Numbered from the stretch's first letter, positions 1 through 9,634 are shown. The stretch: 64,000 nt of DNA from Candidatus Kapaibacterium sp. (GCA_028284775.1 JANQRB010000174.1:19207-83206); one strand, 5' to 3'. The notes: generated by a model from the letters alone, not told the origin. Made by a program: numbers and translations.

Positions 1-319
1 CTGGTGCCCGAGCTGCAGACTGAGTGTTGACCTAGCACTGGTCATAATAACTGCTAAGTGTTTGAACACATGTAGATTGAGTTCATGCAGAAAAACCAGC
101 AACACACTTTGCTACTTCGACAACCATGGCTTCTCCTCGCAGCCAAAAATTCACTCCGGTCATTTTTATGCGAGGAATTTCCAGCTAATTGAATCTATGC
201 GATTAACAATCGGCCGACAAACGTACTATCCTCTTTAGACTGCCCGAACTGCACATTAACGTACCCCCTACATCCATAGCTGCATAAACAGTTTGTGCAC
301 AAAATCTGGTAGCTATCGC
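1..319. other. Non-coding stretch at the window start
   Basis: No convincing gene is seen here. All forward frames are either closed early or give a composition unlike the neighbouring proteins. A short open end in frame 1 stops at 28-30 and could be the tail of a gene outside the window, but it is too short to judge. The stretch is more AT-rich than the following coding region and probably holds the promoter of the membrane glycosyltransferase that starts at 320; I could not pick out a convincing promoter box. Confidence 0.4.
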
Positions 320-1675
320 ATGTGGGATTATTTTGTTCAACTGCTGACGCGGTCACCTGCGACCGGGTTCATGCAACTCATGTTTATATTGGCATTGATT
401 CTGCGGATTGCAATTGTGTTAAGCTTTGGCAGCACGGAAACGTCGGTACAATTCGAACATGGAAGCATTGCGCGTAACATGGCGGCTGGCTATGGCTTTG
501 CAATGCACTGGCCCTACGCCGCCAACGATCCCGAACGCAAGGCATTGCAAGAGCAGCCGCCGTCCTACGAAGGCGCCTTTGTTCCGCCCCTTGGCCCGGC
601 CATCATTTTTGCGCTTATTCTCCTTGTTGGCGACGGGCCGGCCGCCGCTCTGTTGCTGATGCTGATTAATGCCCTCATAGCGTCGCTGCAGCCGATCATC
701 ATTTATCGGATGACGCTGCTGATGAGCACGTGGCGCGAAGCACGCATCGCCGCCCTCTTCAGTGCGCTCTTTTTGCCGACCGCGTATGCGGTTGCGACGT
801 TTAGCGGATCGGCACTGTATCAGACGCTGGCTTTGACGATGCTTTATGCAATTTTCATCGTCATCCGACGCCCAACCTGGCGCTCATTTGCCTTGCTCGG
901 ATTCATTGCCGGCGCTCTTACACTCTTCCGCAGCGAGATTGTCGCTTTCGGCCTCGTAATGATTGGCCTCGCCTTCTGGCTGTCGCGGGCCGGCGGCAAA
1001 CCGCAAAACCCGATCCTGCTCCTGACAGCAGCGCTTGTACCCTTTACCGTACTGACAGCACCCTGGCTACTGCGCAATCACCAACTCTTCGATGAGTGGA
1101 TCGGAATGTCGAGTCATCCCTGGAATGAAGTCTGGCGCGGAACAAATGCTATGGCTACCGGCAGTTCATTTGGAGCCGACGGCGAGTCAATGTGGATAGG
1201 CCATGGCCCCTGGGAGCATCTTGCGGATCGGTTGGATTCTCTACCCTATAACCAAAGATTCGAGTTGGCAGCCGACAGTGTCATCCGAGACGAGGTATTC
1301 GCCTTCGTCCGAAGTGCACCATGGCATGCAAGCTTCCTGTTCTTCAAGAAGATCCTGATGTTGTGGACCTTTGATTACTATGCTCCACAAACGCGAAACC
1401 CCGTATTCCTCGCTTTCATGATCGTCCTGTTGTTATCATTTTATTGTGGATTCATCGTGTTTGGGATTCGCGCTTTTCGATCGCGCCGCTACAGTCACTT
1501 CGTCGTGTATTTGCTTTATTATGGAATGTACACGGCGCTCTTTGCTCTCACGCACGTTGAAATCCGGTATCAACTCTACATATTAAGTAGTTCCTTTCCA
1601 ATAGCGGCCATCGGAATGCTAAAGTTCCTGTCATTGGTTAATATTCGAAGCAAACGGCAGCCCGATGGCGGATAG
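320..1675 (+). CDS. Multi-pass membrane glycosyltransferase, GT39/ArnT-like (GT-C fold)
   Basis: About 451 residues with roughly ten hydrophobic segments, the first near residues 17-37. After the first helix comes an acidic, conserved-looking loop (FEHGSIARNMAAGYGF) that resembles the first periplasmic loop of GT39/PMT-like enzymes, where an acidic residue acts in catalysis. Family members move a sugar from a polyprenyl-phosphate donor onto lipid or protein acceptors on the outer face of the inner membrane. The ATG at 320 is preferred to an upstream TTG at 293; an ATG at 371, just before the first helix, is also possible. The gene stands alone on the plus strand with a convergent regulator downstream. 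The precise acceptor is unknown. A polyprenyl-phosphate-sugar synthase encoded at 9635-10342 could make its donor (inference). Confidence 0.7.
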   Translation: MWDYFVQLLTRSPATGFMQLMFILALILRIAIVLSFGSTETSVQFEHGSIARNMAAGYGFAMHWPYAANDPERKALQEQPPSYEGAFVPPLGPAIIFALILLVGDGPAAALLLMLINALIASLQPIIIYRMTLLMSTWREARIAALFSALFLPTAYAVATFSGSALYQTLALTMLYAIFIVIRRPTWRSFALLGFIAGALTLFRSEIVAFGLVMIGLAFWLSRAGGKPQNPILLLTAALVPFTVLTAPWLLRNHQLFDEWIGMSSHPWNEVWRGTNAMATGSSFGADGESMWIGHGPWEHLADRLDSLPYNQRFELAADSVIRDEVFAFVRSAPWHASFLFFKKILMLWTFDYYAPQTRNPVFLAFMIVLLLSFYCGFIVFGIRAFRSRRYSHFVVYLLYYGMYTALFALTHVEIRYQLYILSSSFPIAAIGMLKFLSLVNIRSKRQPDGG

Positions 1676-1857
1676 ACGCTCTACAAAAGTGGGCGGCATT
1701 CAATCGATTCAAAATTAGGCAGTATTGTCGATTGAATACCAAGGCTCGCAAATCCCTTTCTTCGACCTCGGATGTTAAACGGCCATTATTCTTCAAGGAA
1801 AGAAAACCGATAGAGTGCCTGAGCTACACTTAGTAAAGCTTCAGGCCGCTTCATCAG

Positions 1858-3627
1858 TCAGATTGCGCGAATTAATCGGTCGATGTTACCGTGGCGGCCC
1901 AGCTTCATTTTCTTGCGTATGTTGCGGCGATGTGTTTCAATCGTCCGATATGACAGTAAAAGCGTATCGGCGCAGTCCTGCGGGTTTAAACCAACTTTTA
2001 TCAGACTGCAGACTTTCACTTCGGCATTTGAAAGTCCGGGATACCTTCGCAGCAGTTCTTCCTGAAATGCAGGCGGCAACAAGGCCTGCCAGCTGGCCCT
2101 GCTTCGCAGATCACTCTCTGTGACCGGAATCGAGGAACCTGGAGGGCCGGCCGCGTTATTCTCGCCGGCGACGCTGTGGCCAGACTCAATCAGCAAGCGC
2201 TGAATCGCTTCCACATCATTATGTTCATCGCATTGACTGCTAGAAAGCCGTTCCTGCAGTCGCGCAATCAATGCATCTTTGCGAGCCAGGGCAACGACAT
2301 TTTCGTGTAAAGCCATTCGATGGTGTTGAAGTTCGGTCTCAAGACTGCGAATCGTCTTGCGGTTGCGGCACTGCGTTAGCTCGTGTTGTTCGAGCAGTTT
2401 GCGATTCCATTCGAAAGCGGCGCTCCAAAATTGTTGCCTGTCGCTGCGTTGTTTAAGACATTGCAGCGCCGCTTTAGCGTGATACAACGCCTTCTGAGGT
2501 TGTTGCCCGACTTCAAGTACGCGACTCATCCGCTCGTGAACTATCTGTTCCTGGTGCAGTGCGCCCTGTTGTTGCGCCAGCGGCAGTGCTTCCTGCAAAG
2601 CGCTCAGAGCATCGTTATAATGTTCGCATTCCAGCTCCAGCCTGCTAAGTTTCTCAAGCGCCATCAGCAGAATGTTGTTTTTCTGTTCTTGCCGCGCCCA
2701 TTGCAGTGCCTGATGGATATGACTGCGAGCGATCCCGCGTTTGCCGGTGCGGAGATACAGTTCGCCCAGGTTAACAAGAATATTACCGGTCTCCCCCGGA
2801 TAGCCTGATTCACGATTGCTGGCGAGAGCCTTTTTAAACAGGATTGCTCCTCGATAATACTGCTTGCGTTCCAGATGGATAATGGCAAGGTTGGTCAAAG
2901 CCAGATAATGCATACCGAGACGACTATAGTATGGAATCGTTTTTCGGCAATATTCTTCGGCCTTGGCCAGATTACCGGCTTCCTTGTGAATTCCGCCCAG
3001 GGTATTGTACAATGTCGACATGAGGCGCGCGTGGTCTTTCTCGTCGGCAGGCGGATTCGTTTCCGCTAGTTCCAATGCGTTGAGAAGACTCCCAAGGCTT
3101 CGGTGTAGATCACCCTGTTTGATATAAATGATCGCGATGTTAACAAGAGCTGTGACACAATTGCCGGGTTGACGCAATGCCGTCCAGGAGCGCCGTACCC
3201 GCCGGTAGACTGCTTGTGCCTCCACGAATCGGCCCAGCCTCATGAAAAGCAGTCCCTGATCTTCCTGTACTATTGTCTCTCTCTTGCGATCACGCACCCT
3301 GTGGTACAATAACTGAGCCTCGCTCAGTGCTTGCAGTGCTGTCGCAAAATCCTTGCGATACTTGGCCAACTCCGCCCGCGCGACACAAAGTTCAGCATGT
3401 AAGTGCTTGTCGTGGATGTCTCCAGCGGCAGCCTGAATGCGCAGAAGATAATTCTCCGACAAAGCCGGATTCCATGCCATAAGGTCCTGGCACAGGGGCA
3501 GGGCTCGGTGCAATTGATCGGCCGAGTGACTTGAATTTCTGGCAAAAATCTCATCGAGAAGACTCCGCGCCATTTGAGCGCGAGATTCGATCTCTTCAGA
3601 TGTCTGCCGCATCTTATGAATTGCCAT
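1858..3627 (-). CDS. TPR-repeat transcriptional regulator with C-terminal LuxR-type HTH
   Basis: 589 residues. The first ~440 residues are tandem helical hairpins of TPR type, for example around the ALNRAEAL-type helices near residues 100-380. A coiled-coil segment follows near 430-475. The last ~60 residues (about 531-589) are a GerE/LuxR winged helix-turn-helix, with SNAEVKVCSLIKVGLN opening it and YRTIETHRRNIRKKM as the recognition helix. There is no receiver domain, no kinase and no signal peptide, so this is a cytoplasmic DNA-binding protein whose input probably comes through TPR-mediated binding. Such TPR-coiled coil-LuxR proteins are common in Bacteroidota. It lies downstream of, and on the same strand as, the secreted beta-propeller gene (210 bp gap), so the two could be co-expressed. 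Its target genes cannot be read from the sequence. Confidence 0.85.
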   Translation of the reverse strand: MAIHKMRQTSEEIESRAQMARSLLDEIFARNSSHSADQLHRALPLCQDLMAWNPALSENYLLRIQAAAGDIHDKHLHAELCVARAELAKYRKDFATALQALSEAQLLYHRVRDRKRETIVQEDQGLLFMRLGRFVEAQAVYRRVRRSWTALRQPGNCVTALVNIAIIYIKQGDLHRSLGSLLNALELAETNPPADEKDHARLMSTLYNTLGGIHKEAGNLAKAEEYCRKTIPYYSRLGMHYLALTNLAIIHLERKQYYRGAILFKKALASNRESGYPGETGNILVNLGELYLRTGKRGIARSHIHQALQWARQEQKNNILLMALEKLSRLELECEHYNDALSALQEALPLAQQQGALHQEQIVHERMSRVLEVGQQPQKALYHAKAALQCLKQRSDRQQFWSAAFEWNRKLLEQHELTQCRNRKTIRSLETELQHHRMALHENVVALARKDALIARLQERLSSSQCDEHNDVEAIQRLLIESGHSVAGENNAAGPPGSSIPVTESDLRSRASWQALLPPAFQEELLRRYPGLSNAEVKVCSLIKVGLNPQDCADTLLLSYRTIETHRRNIRKKMKLGRHGNIDRLIRAI

Positions 3628-3837
3628 TGTACCGAATAGTCGCTGCGACTCTGGCGCAGCGACTTGTCGTTTAGGGTTAACGCTCTTGACAGCAACCTTT
3701 CACACGAAAAAAGGTTTCAAAATGTAATACCAGGGGGAAGTACTCAGCGCTGACACAGCAGACGGTAATCGGCGGATCGCCATCGCCGGTGCTGGCAGCG
3801 CTGCTGGATCGCAATATGTACGGCCGGCTCTCTTTTT

Positions 3838-6051
3838 TTAACGTTGGATGAGCAATGGCTGCGTATCGCTGGAATTCGCTGCTGAACAACGCAGAAAATA
3901 CAAACCGGCCGGCTGCTGCGCCACGCTAATTGTTGTTTCCGCCTGAGTGCTGTGCCAATCACCGACCCGCCTGCCGCCGGCCGTGAACAATTCGATCCGA
4001 CCGCCTTTCTCTGATTGCAGGGTGAGCTTTACAATGTCCCTTGCCGGCTGTGGGCTAAGCTTTGTACTTCCTTGTTTTTCGGTGTTCTCAGCAAGGCCCG
4101 TAGAAGTACCGCCGGCCAAATAAACCGCAGCGCCGGCGTCTCTCGTTCCAATCCAGACATCATCATTATTGCTGATACTGACCGCGCTGATGCGATTCGA
4201 TAAAAGAGCTGAGTTTTTCATCGTAAACAATCGCCAGACATCGTCTTCAATCTGCACCAACCCCTCCTCCGTTGCAATCCACACGCGGTTGGCCTTGTCA
4301 ATAGCGATGTCATGCACGTTTGTAGTCGGCAACAACGTATTATCGGGCGTTAAGGCCGTGGATTCGTCATTTTCAAACATACAGAGTCCGGCGGGCGTGA
4401 TGACGAAAATCCGGTCCTCCTTGTCGGCGATTACAAGACGGCAGTCGTTAGCAGGCATTTCGGAGTTGAGCGTGTCAAAATATGTCCACTCGTCATTTTT
4501 GAAACGCGCCAGTCCGCAGGTGCTGGTTCCGACCCAGACAACTCCGTGCTTATCGACAGCCACCGCCTTGTGGTATGAAGGTGTCTCTTTCGGAAGTCTT
4601 GGACGCTCCAATTGTGACCACGTAGAGCCGTCGAAAAAGGTGACACCGCCTAAGGTAGCTCTGCCGGTTTCGATGTCCACTCTCATACGCGACCCGACCC
4701 ACAAGGTGCCGCTATTGTCGAAAGACAGAGAACTAATCCAATTGGACCGACTCGCGCCGCTGGCAGAATCATACCAGCTAAGCTCACCATGCTTAAGTTG
4801 CCCGACACCTCGCTTGTTGTGCCCGAACCAGAGATTTCCCTGTGGCCCCCGAGCGAAACGTCCTACGCCGCCGGGTTTGATGCTGTCCAGTATGGCAAAC
4901 CATTCGAAGCCGTCATAACGTATGATGCCAGCTTGCCTCGGCATCGCGAAATACACATTGCCGGCTCCGTTGCTGCCGATGGTTGAAATGTTGTTGTCCG
5001 GAATGCCACTCGGTATCAGACTTTCCAGTTTCATCCAGGTTTTATCGGCATTGTATCGCATAATTCCTCCATAACAGCCGAACCAGATTCGTCCGTCTTT
5101 GTCGAAGGCGCTGGCGGCGACGCCTGTAAATGCAAAGTCGGAATTCATTGGGTGATAAGCCGTAAACTCGCCATCCGCATACTTGGCTATGCCTTGAAAA
5201 GCTGTACTTAGCCACACAGATCCATCGGGGGCGAAGTTAAAGTCTTTGACACCGTTGTTGCTTGCGAATATGAGCCAGGGTTTCATGAAGTCGATCTCGA
5301 ACTGCTCCCAGGACAGACCATTAACACGAAGAGCCATGAAGTCACTACCTATCCATAGGTTGCCAGTTGGATCAACTTCAAGACAGTAAATGTGGGCTGC
5401 GGGCATTGCGGGCTGATTGACTCTCGTATGAACTGTCCACTCCTCGTCCTTTAGATAAGCGAGGCCACCGAATCGCTCAGCGCCCTGACCAAAGAGATGT
5501 CGATCATAAAGAGTACCAATCCACAGACCACCAATGCTGTCTGCCGCCAGACTCCTCACATTATTAAGCGGCAATGGTGAATTTTCTTCGGTATAGACCG
5601 TTGAATTCACACCGTCGGATCGAACGAGTCCGCCGGCGGTGGCCAGCCAGAAGCGGAAGGGATTATAGAGTTCAACGACATCGTACACTATGTTGGACGG
5701 CAGATCAATTTTGGCTGAATTGAAGAGAACCCACATGTTGTTAAGAGTATTAAAGCGGACGGCGCCTGCATCGGTCAGAATCCAGATGTTCCCATAATCT
5801 TTGATGATTACTTTATTGACTTTGTTTACCGGCATCGGCGAATTATTGGTGTTGTACCACGTTTTTTCACCTGTCGCGAGATCGTAATTGACGAGCCCCA
5901 CGCTTGTACCCATCCATATCTGATCATCCTTGATATCGATCGATGTAATGAAGTCCGAGTTGAAAAAAGTCTGCCAGGATTCCGGTTGCTGGCCGATTGC
6001 CGAACTTGCCGCAATGACAAAGACAGCAAGTAAAAGTATGAGGATTTTCAT
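3838..6051 (-). CDS. Secreted two-component-sensor-type beta-propeller protein with T9SS sorting tail
   Basis: 737 residues from the ATG at 6051. An upstream in-frame extension to 6189 is possible but puts 46 residues before an obvious signal peptide (MKILILLLAVFVIAASSAIG), so I reject it. The body holds about ten Reg_prop blades, each with a W-[IVF]-G-[TSC]-like strand, such as IWMGTSVGLVNYD, LWIGTLYDRHLF, IWFGCYGGIMRY and VWIATEEGLVQI. Reg_prop propellers normally form the periplasmic sensor of hybrid two-component systems; here no kinase, Y_Y_Y domain or HTH follows. Instead the last ~85 residues form a T9SS type A sorting domain (strand motif PAGLYFLRC). The product is therefore expected on the cell surface or outside the cell. 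Ligand and function are unknown. Confidence 0.85.
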   Translation of the reverse strand: MKILILLLAVFVIAASSAIGQQPESWQTFFNSDFITSIDIKDDQIWMGTSVGLVNYDLATGEKTWYNTNNSPMPVNKVNKVIIKDYGNIWILTDAGAVRFNTLNNMWVLFNSAKIDLPSNIVYDVVELYNPFRFWLATAGGLVRSDGVNSTVYTEENSPLPLNNVRSLAADSIGGLWIGTLYDRHLFGQGAERFGGLAYLKDEEWTVHTRVNQPAMPAAHIYCLEVDPTGNLWIGSDFMALRVNGLSWEQFEIDFMKPWLIFASNNGVKDFNFAPDGSVWLSTAFQGIAKYADGEFTAYHPMNSDFAFTGVAASAFDKDGRIWFGCYGGIMRYNADKTWMKLESLIPSGIPDNNISTIGSNGAGNVYFAMPRQAGIIRYDGFEWFAILDSIKPGGVGRFARGPQGNLWFGHNKRGVGQLKHGELSWYDSASGASRSNWISSLSFDNSGTLWVGSRMRVDIETGRATLGGVTFFDGSTWSQLERPRLPKETPSYHKAVAVDKHGVVWVGTSTCGLARFKNDEWTYFDTLNSEMPANDCRLVIADKEDRIFVITPAGLCMFENDESTALTPDNTLLPTTNVHDIAIDKANRVWIATEEGLVQIEDDVWRLFTMKNSALLSNRISAVSISNNDDVWIGTRDAGAAVYLAGGTSTGLAENTEKQGSTKLSPQPARDIVKLTLQSEKGGRIELFTAGGRRVGDWHSTQAETTISVAQQPAGLYFLRCSAANSSDTQPLLIQR

Positions 6052-6228
6052 GCCGCTGTTTTCCAGTTTTTGAAAATAAAAAGCAATGAGTTTATCCAAG
6101 AACTGTGCTGCCCCGATTGGGTGACAGGCATTTTCCCGTAAAAATCCCGCAGTGTTTCTGAAGGCGCAGTTAATACTGAACCGGCGCACAAAGCCTGACC
6201 GGATCTACCGCCCGGCGAATGTGATCTG

Positions 6229-6236
6229 CAAAAGTA
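6229..6236 (-). promoter_or_regulatory. Candidate -7 box (TACTTTTG) for the propeller gene
   Basis: Read on the minus strand this is TACTTTTG, which fits the Bacteroidota -7 consensus TAnnTTTG. It lies ~180 bp upstream of the ATG at 6051. No good -33 TTTG is seen at 19-21 bp spacing, so the support is weak. Confidence 0.3.
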
Positions 6237-6390
6237 AAAGCTTTCAATCATTGATATTCGAGTCAAGCGAAGATACTTAATTGGTGCATCCAAGACAGAA
6301 GTGTATTGTGATCCGACATCTTGTAATCTGCGCAAAAATTGTCGCATGTGAGAAGTGCAAAGATCAGCTCAAGTGACTGATTCCACTATC

Positions 6391-7120
6391 AAAAGCCAAA
6401 GGCAAAGAACCAACGGGTTCGCGTTACCCTTTTGTGACCTTTGATCTCTTCGTCTTTCGTTTTCTAACGACAGATATCAACTGACGAGACAATTGTCACC
6501 GGATTAAAAACGACAGTTTAAATGCAACAGAAAACCATTAAACAGAAAATATGTTAAAAGCCAGAGGCAAAGAGCCGACAGGTTCGCGTTACCTTTTTAT
6601 GACCCTTTGCTTCCTCGCCTCTCTTTTTCGATTGACGGTTTAAACCCGGCCAGGCACTTCTCGCCGATCAATTGACGACAATTGGCCCCTGGAGAAATCT
6701 TCACCCCAGTTTGCAACAAAAGCCAGAGGCAAAGAACACACAGGTTCGCGATAACTTTTTGTGACCCTTTGCCTCCTCGCCTCTCTTTTTTCGATTGCCG
6801 GTTTTGACCTAGCCAGACTGTTCCTCCCATTTATGGGCGACAAATTAACGGCAGTAGAGTTTGTTAGTCCCGGTTTGAAACAAAGGCCAGAGGCAAAGAG
6901 CCGATAGGTTCGCGTTACCCTTTTGTGACCCTTTGCCTCCTCGCCTCTCTTTTTTCGATTGCCGGTTTTGACCTAGCCAGACTTTTAACGCCGGCTTATG
7001 GACGACAATTTGACGGTAGTAGAATTTGTTAGTCCCGGTTTGAAACAAAAGCCAGAGGCAAAGAGCCCACAGGTTCGCGTTACCTCTTTGTGACCCTTTG
7101 CCTCCTCGCCTCTCTTTTTC
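6391..7120. repeat. Tandem array of five ~163-bp units with internal inverted repeats
   Basis: Five copies of a conserved core begin with a GCCAGAGGCAAAG-type sequence at 6395, 6560, 6722, 6886 and 7051, a spacing of 162-165 bp. Each ~85-bp core has a left arm GAGGCAAAG, a middle with a GGTTCGCG element, and a right arm CTTTGCCTC followed by CTCGCCTCTCTTTTT. The arms can pair into a 9-bp stem with a ~35-nt loop. Spacer sequence between cores is also shared, most strongly between units 3-4 and 4-5 (CGATTGCCGGTTTTGACC), while unit 1 is the most diverged. The short ORFs through the array are products of the repeat and not genes. The T-run after the right arm, and TTTTGTTT after the left arm on the other strand, would allow termination in both directions. 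Confidence 0.85.
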
Positions 7121-7506
7121 TATGCGTTTGATACCCTGAAAGGTATTCCGGATGCTTTGTGCCTGCGGGTGTTTACAGGGCCGGCGCTACGCGCAAAACG
7201 AAGGACGCGTCTGATTGGAGGACGCCGACAATTCGGGGCATCGGCGTATTTCGCGCACACGCGCTCCACGCCGTTCAGGAGCGAATGAAATTCCGCGGCG
7301 GCCCTGTTGGCAGTCCTGTTAATATCTTCAAAGGCATGGCTCAGATCACGACAAACGGCTAATAGTTCAGGCCAGGAGATTTGCCGGCGATGAGACTCCA
7401 GCTCGGCACGCAACAGCTCGAGACGGACGGCACAGGAATTCAGTTGCTCTGCATCAAGGACTAGTGCTTCCGTACATTCCCTGATTGAGGCGTTTCGAAG
7501 AATCAT
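7120..7506 (-). CDS. Hypothetical helical protein
   Basis: 128 residues from the ATG at 7506; a GTG at 7536 would add ten residues. I do not recognise a family. Residues ~10-85 are rich in Leu, Ala, Glu and Arg with spacing typical of amphipathic or coiled-coil helices, while the C-terminal ~40 residues are basic and look unstructured. There is no signal peptide or membrane segment. The stop codon lies at the very edge of the fifth repeat unit, so the C-terminus may have been altered by growth of the array. The gene stands alone; a candidate leftward promoter sits ~490 bp upstream. It may be a real small cytoplasmic protein or a decayed one. Confidence 0.35.
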   Translation of the reverse strand: MILRNASIRECTEALVLDAEQLNSCAVRLELLRAELESHRRQISWPELLAVCRDLSHAFEDINRTANRAAAEFHSLLNGVERVCAKYADAPNCRRPPIRRVLRFARSAGPVNTRRHKASGIPFRVSNA

Positions 7507-8140
7507 AAAAGCGCTCCGACTATCTTTGTTGCACACTTGTCGTGAAGTGCAGGATAGCTTTCTTGCATCGGAATATTCCTGTTATGCATTGCTCATCTTT
7601 GATAACTTTTGCAGCAGACATTCAACTTGGGACATTTCATTCATAGCTTATCTGCGACCTGACCCGCTGCTCCGACTTGCTTCGCCGGACTCCCGCCGGC
7701 TTTGTCAATCGAAATCAAGTGACTGCACCTGCCTCGACACTTAGCCCCTCCAAACCAATGATGCCGGCAGAGTAGCGTTTGTTGTCTGTTGTGATAAAGT
7801 GGAATGCTGCCATCCTTCCCGTCAGACGAGATTGAGAGTTCCATTTTGTGTAGCCGAGAAGTTAAACAGTTGAGTCGATTGCCGGGTCACTTGCTTGTAG
7901 TTTGCGAGACTATTTCCTGCGACCGGTTTGACCGGGATCGATTCTGGAAGCGTTGAGGCTGACCGGCTTGTTTCCAACACTGCCATAACGAACGCGACAA
8001 AGATACGCTCTGATTCAGGCGAAAATCAAGCCTTGGAGCCCGGATGGGGGCTTGTTCGAGTTAAACGGTAAGCTGCGACTATATAACAGGTCACTAAAAC
8101 AGCATAAAGGGATTCCGATAGCGCAGGGGGCAAGCGATGT
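7507..8140. other. Long intergenic stretch, no gene seen
   Basis: About 630 bp between the small hypothetical gene and the O-antigen ligase-like gene, both on the minus strand. Possible ORFs of 67-72 codons are present on both strands but have no start-site support and an odd composition. The only signal I can support is a TATCTTTG box facing left at 7998-8005. A small RNA or long leader is possible but not demonstrable by eye. Confidence 0.4.
7998..8005 (-). promoter_or_regulatory. Candidate Bacteroidota-type promoter facing left
   Basis: On the minus strand the sequence reads TATCTTTG, an exact fit to the TAnnTTTG -7 consensus, with a TTG about 21 bp upstream as a possible -33 element. Transcription would run left into the ~480-bp gap before the hypothetical gene that starts at 7506. 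Confidence 0.45.
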
Positions 8141-9598
8141 CTATAAAGCTGCAGGATCGCCTTTCGTCAGGCAGCGAGCAGCTTCCTTGTAACGCTCATC
8201 GATTCTACCGATAATGGCCAGGGCAATCGAAGCAATCAGAATTCCTTCGCGAAAGGCAAATTGATTGCCGAAGAGGGAGACGAAGAGAATGACGAAAAGG
8301 GTAATCGTCGCCCCGAGAACCATGCCTTTGTCAAAGGGATCGTCGGTGCGCCGGACGGTACGTATGCCGCGAAACAGATAAAAGTACAAGCCAGCGAAAA
8401 ACAGCAGGAACAAGGGCAGGCCGATCTTGAATGCAATCGACAGATAGCCGTTATGGATAAAAGACGTCCTGTTGTGATAGTAGGAAACAGGATTGTAGAA
8501 ATTAAACTCCTTGCCGAAGCCGTATCCCGTAAAGGGGGTCTGCGACAGCAGCTCAATCACTTCGAGCGACTCGCTTGTCCGCGACTGCAGGGATATCGAC
8601 TCGGTCGGCGCGATAATCGACAATGCGCGATTTTCCAACACCTCGATTAACAGTTCGCCTTTTCCTTCGCCGACGAGCACCAGCACCGAGCTCAGACCGA
8701 TGACAAATCCGCTGCTGACAAGGATCAGCATTTTTATGCGGCGGCGCTGATCGACAAACATGAAGATAAGGCCGAGACCGACAACACAGGCAACCCAGAA
8801 ACTGCGCGAAAAGGTGGCGATTAAGACGCCGATAAAGAAAATCGAACAGCCGAGAAAAAACACATTGCCGACTGCCTTGCGAGAATACAACAAGATGATT
8901 GTGGTACAGACGGCGCTCGTAACAAAGATGATCTCTCGCAGTGATGATCGCGCCGATACAAGCTCGAAGGCATACGCAATATCCGTCGTTGCCCGGAGGT
9001 AGGTACGAAACGCCTCGGCGCCGAAATAGATGAACACGGCAAAAAGCAGCCAGAGAAACACTCTGACGTGGCGGTCTTCCTTCAGGTGCTCGCGCAGCGG
9101 AAAATAATACAGGATCAAGACCCACAGGAGCCATTCGCGGGCCCAGAGCATCATGTTGACGTCATGGGCCAGGGCTACGATTGCATTGAGACTCGATAGC
9201 ACAAATGTTGTCAGCAGCAGCATATCGCCGCCATTGCGTATCAGGCGCTGTCGTTTAACACCGAGCTGCCAGGCAAACCACAGCAGCAAGCCGCCGAGAA
9301 AATAGCCTGCCAGGGCAATCTCCAGGATCGTCACGCTGCGCGAGCCGCCGCCCAGCCAGACGACCTGCGAAAGAACGATCGAATACAGCCATATCTGCGG
9401 ATAGTGAACAAAGAACACCAACAGCGGCAGGACAAGGACCAGCAGGGCGCTGAGATACAGTATGCGCAGATTCATCAGGGCGCCGAATGACAGGGCCGTC
9501 ATTCCCAATCCGAAGAGAACGGACACCCAGACCGGCATCGCGGCTCCGTCAGGCAGCCGGATGGCCGCGGTCGGCTGTAGTGATGAAGCTTGTGTCAT
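8141..9598 (-). CDS. O-antigen ligase / polymerase family membrane protein (Wzy_C type)
   Basis: 485 residues with about 12 membrane segments. The large periplasmic loop near residues 310-390 has the features of the O-antigen ligase family: an SRTSESLEVIELLSQTPFTG stretch that leads into GYGFGKEF, then the conserved HN.YL signature (IHNGYLSIAFKIG). Members join or polymerise lipid-linked glycans in the periplasm, either as WaaL-type ligases or Wzy-type polymerases; sequence alone does not separate the two. It is the last gene of a minus-strand block with a polyprenyl-phosphate sugar synthase, a sugar transferase and a flippase, which fits a role in finishing the same glycan. It starts with an ATG 36 bp after the GT2 gene. 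No terminator is evident downstream. Confidence 0.8.
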   Translation of the reverse strand: MTQASSLQPTAAIRLPDGAAMPVWVSVLFGLGMTALSFGALMNLRILYLSALLVLVLPLLVFFVHYPQIWLYSIVLSQVVWLGGGSRSVTILEIALAGYFLGGLLLWFAWQLGVKRQRLIRNGGDMLLLTTFVLSSLNAIVALAHDVNMMLWAREWLLWVLILYYFPLREHLKEDRHVRVFLWLLFAVFIYFGAEAFRTYLRATTDIAYAFELVSARSSLREIIFVTSAVCTTIILLYSRKAVGNVFFLGCSIFFIGVLIATFSRSFWVACVVGLGLIFMFVDQRRRIKMLILVSSGFVIGLSSVLVLVGEGKGELLIEVLENRALSIIAPTESISLQSRTSESLEVIELLSQTPFTGYGFGKEFNFYNPVSYYHNRTSFIHNGYLSIAFKIGLPLFLLFFAGLYFYLFRGIRTVRRTDDPFDKGMVLGATITLFVILFVSLFGNQFAFREGILIASIALAIIGRIDERYKEAARCLTKGDPAAL

Positions 9599-9634
9599 GA
9601 TAGTGAATACCCGTTTTCGATCGAGGCGATGCGT

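Noticed and set aside
6052..6189. Upstream extension of the propeller protein
   Set aside because: It would put 46 residues before a clear signal peptide.
6580..6600. tRNA-like GGTTCGCG element in the repeats
   Set aside because: The flanking bases do not form a T-arm or acceptor stem.
6597..7048. Short basic ORFs through the repeat array
   Set aside because: They translate the repeat unit and its inverted arms; their similarity to each other follows from the DNA repeat.
6391..7120. CRISPR array
   Set aside because: Repeats are ~85 bp with ~163-bp period, and the spacers are themselves similar to each other; no cas genes are nearby.
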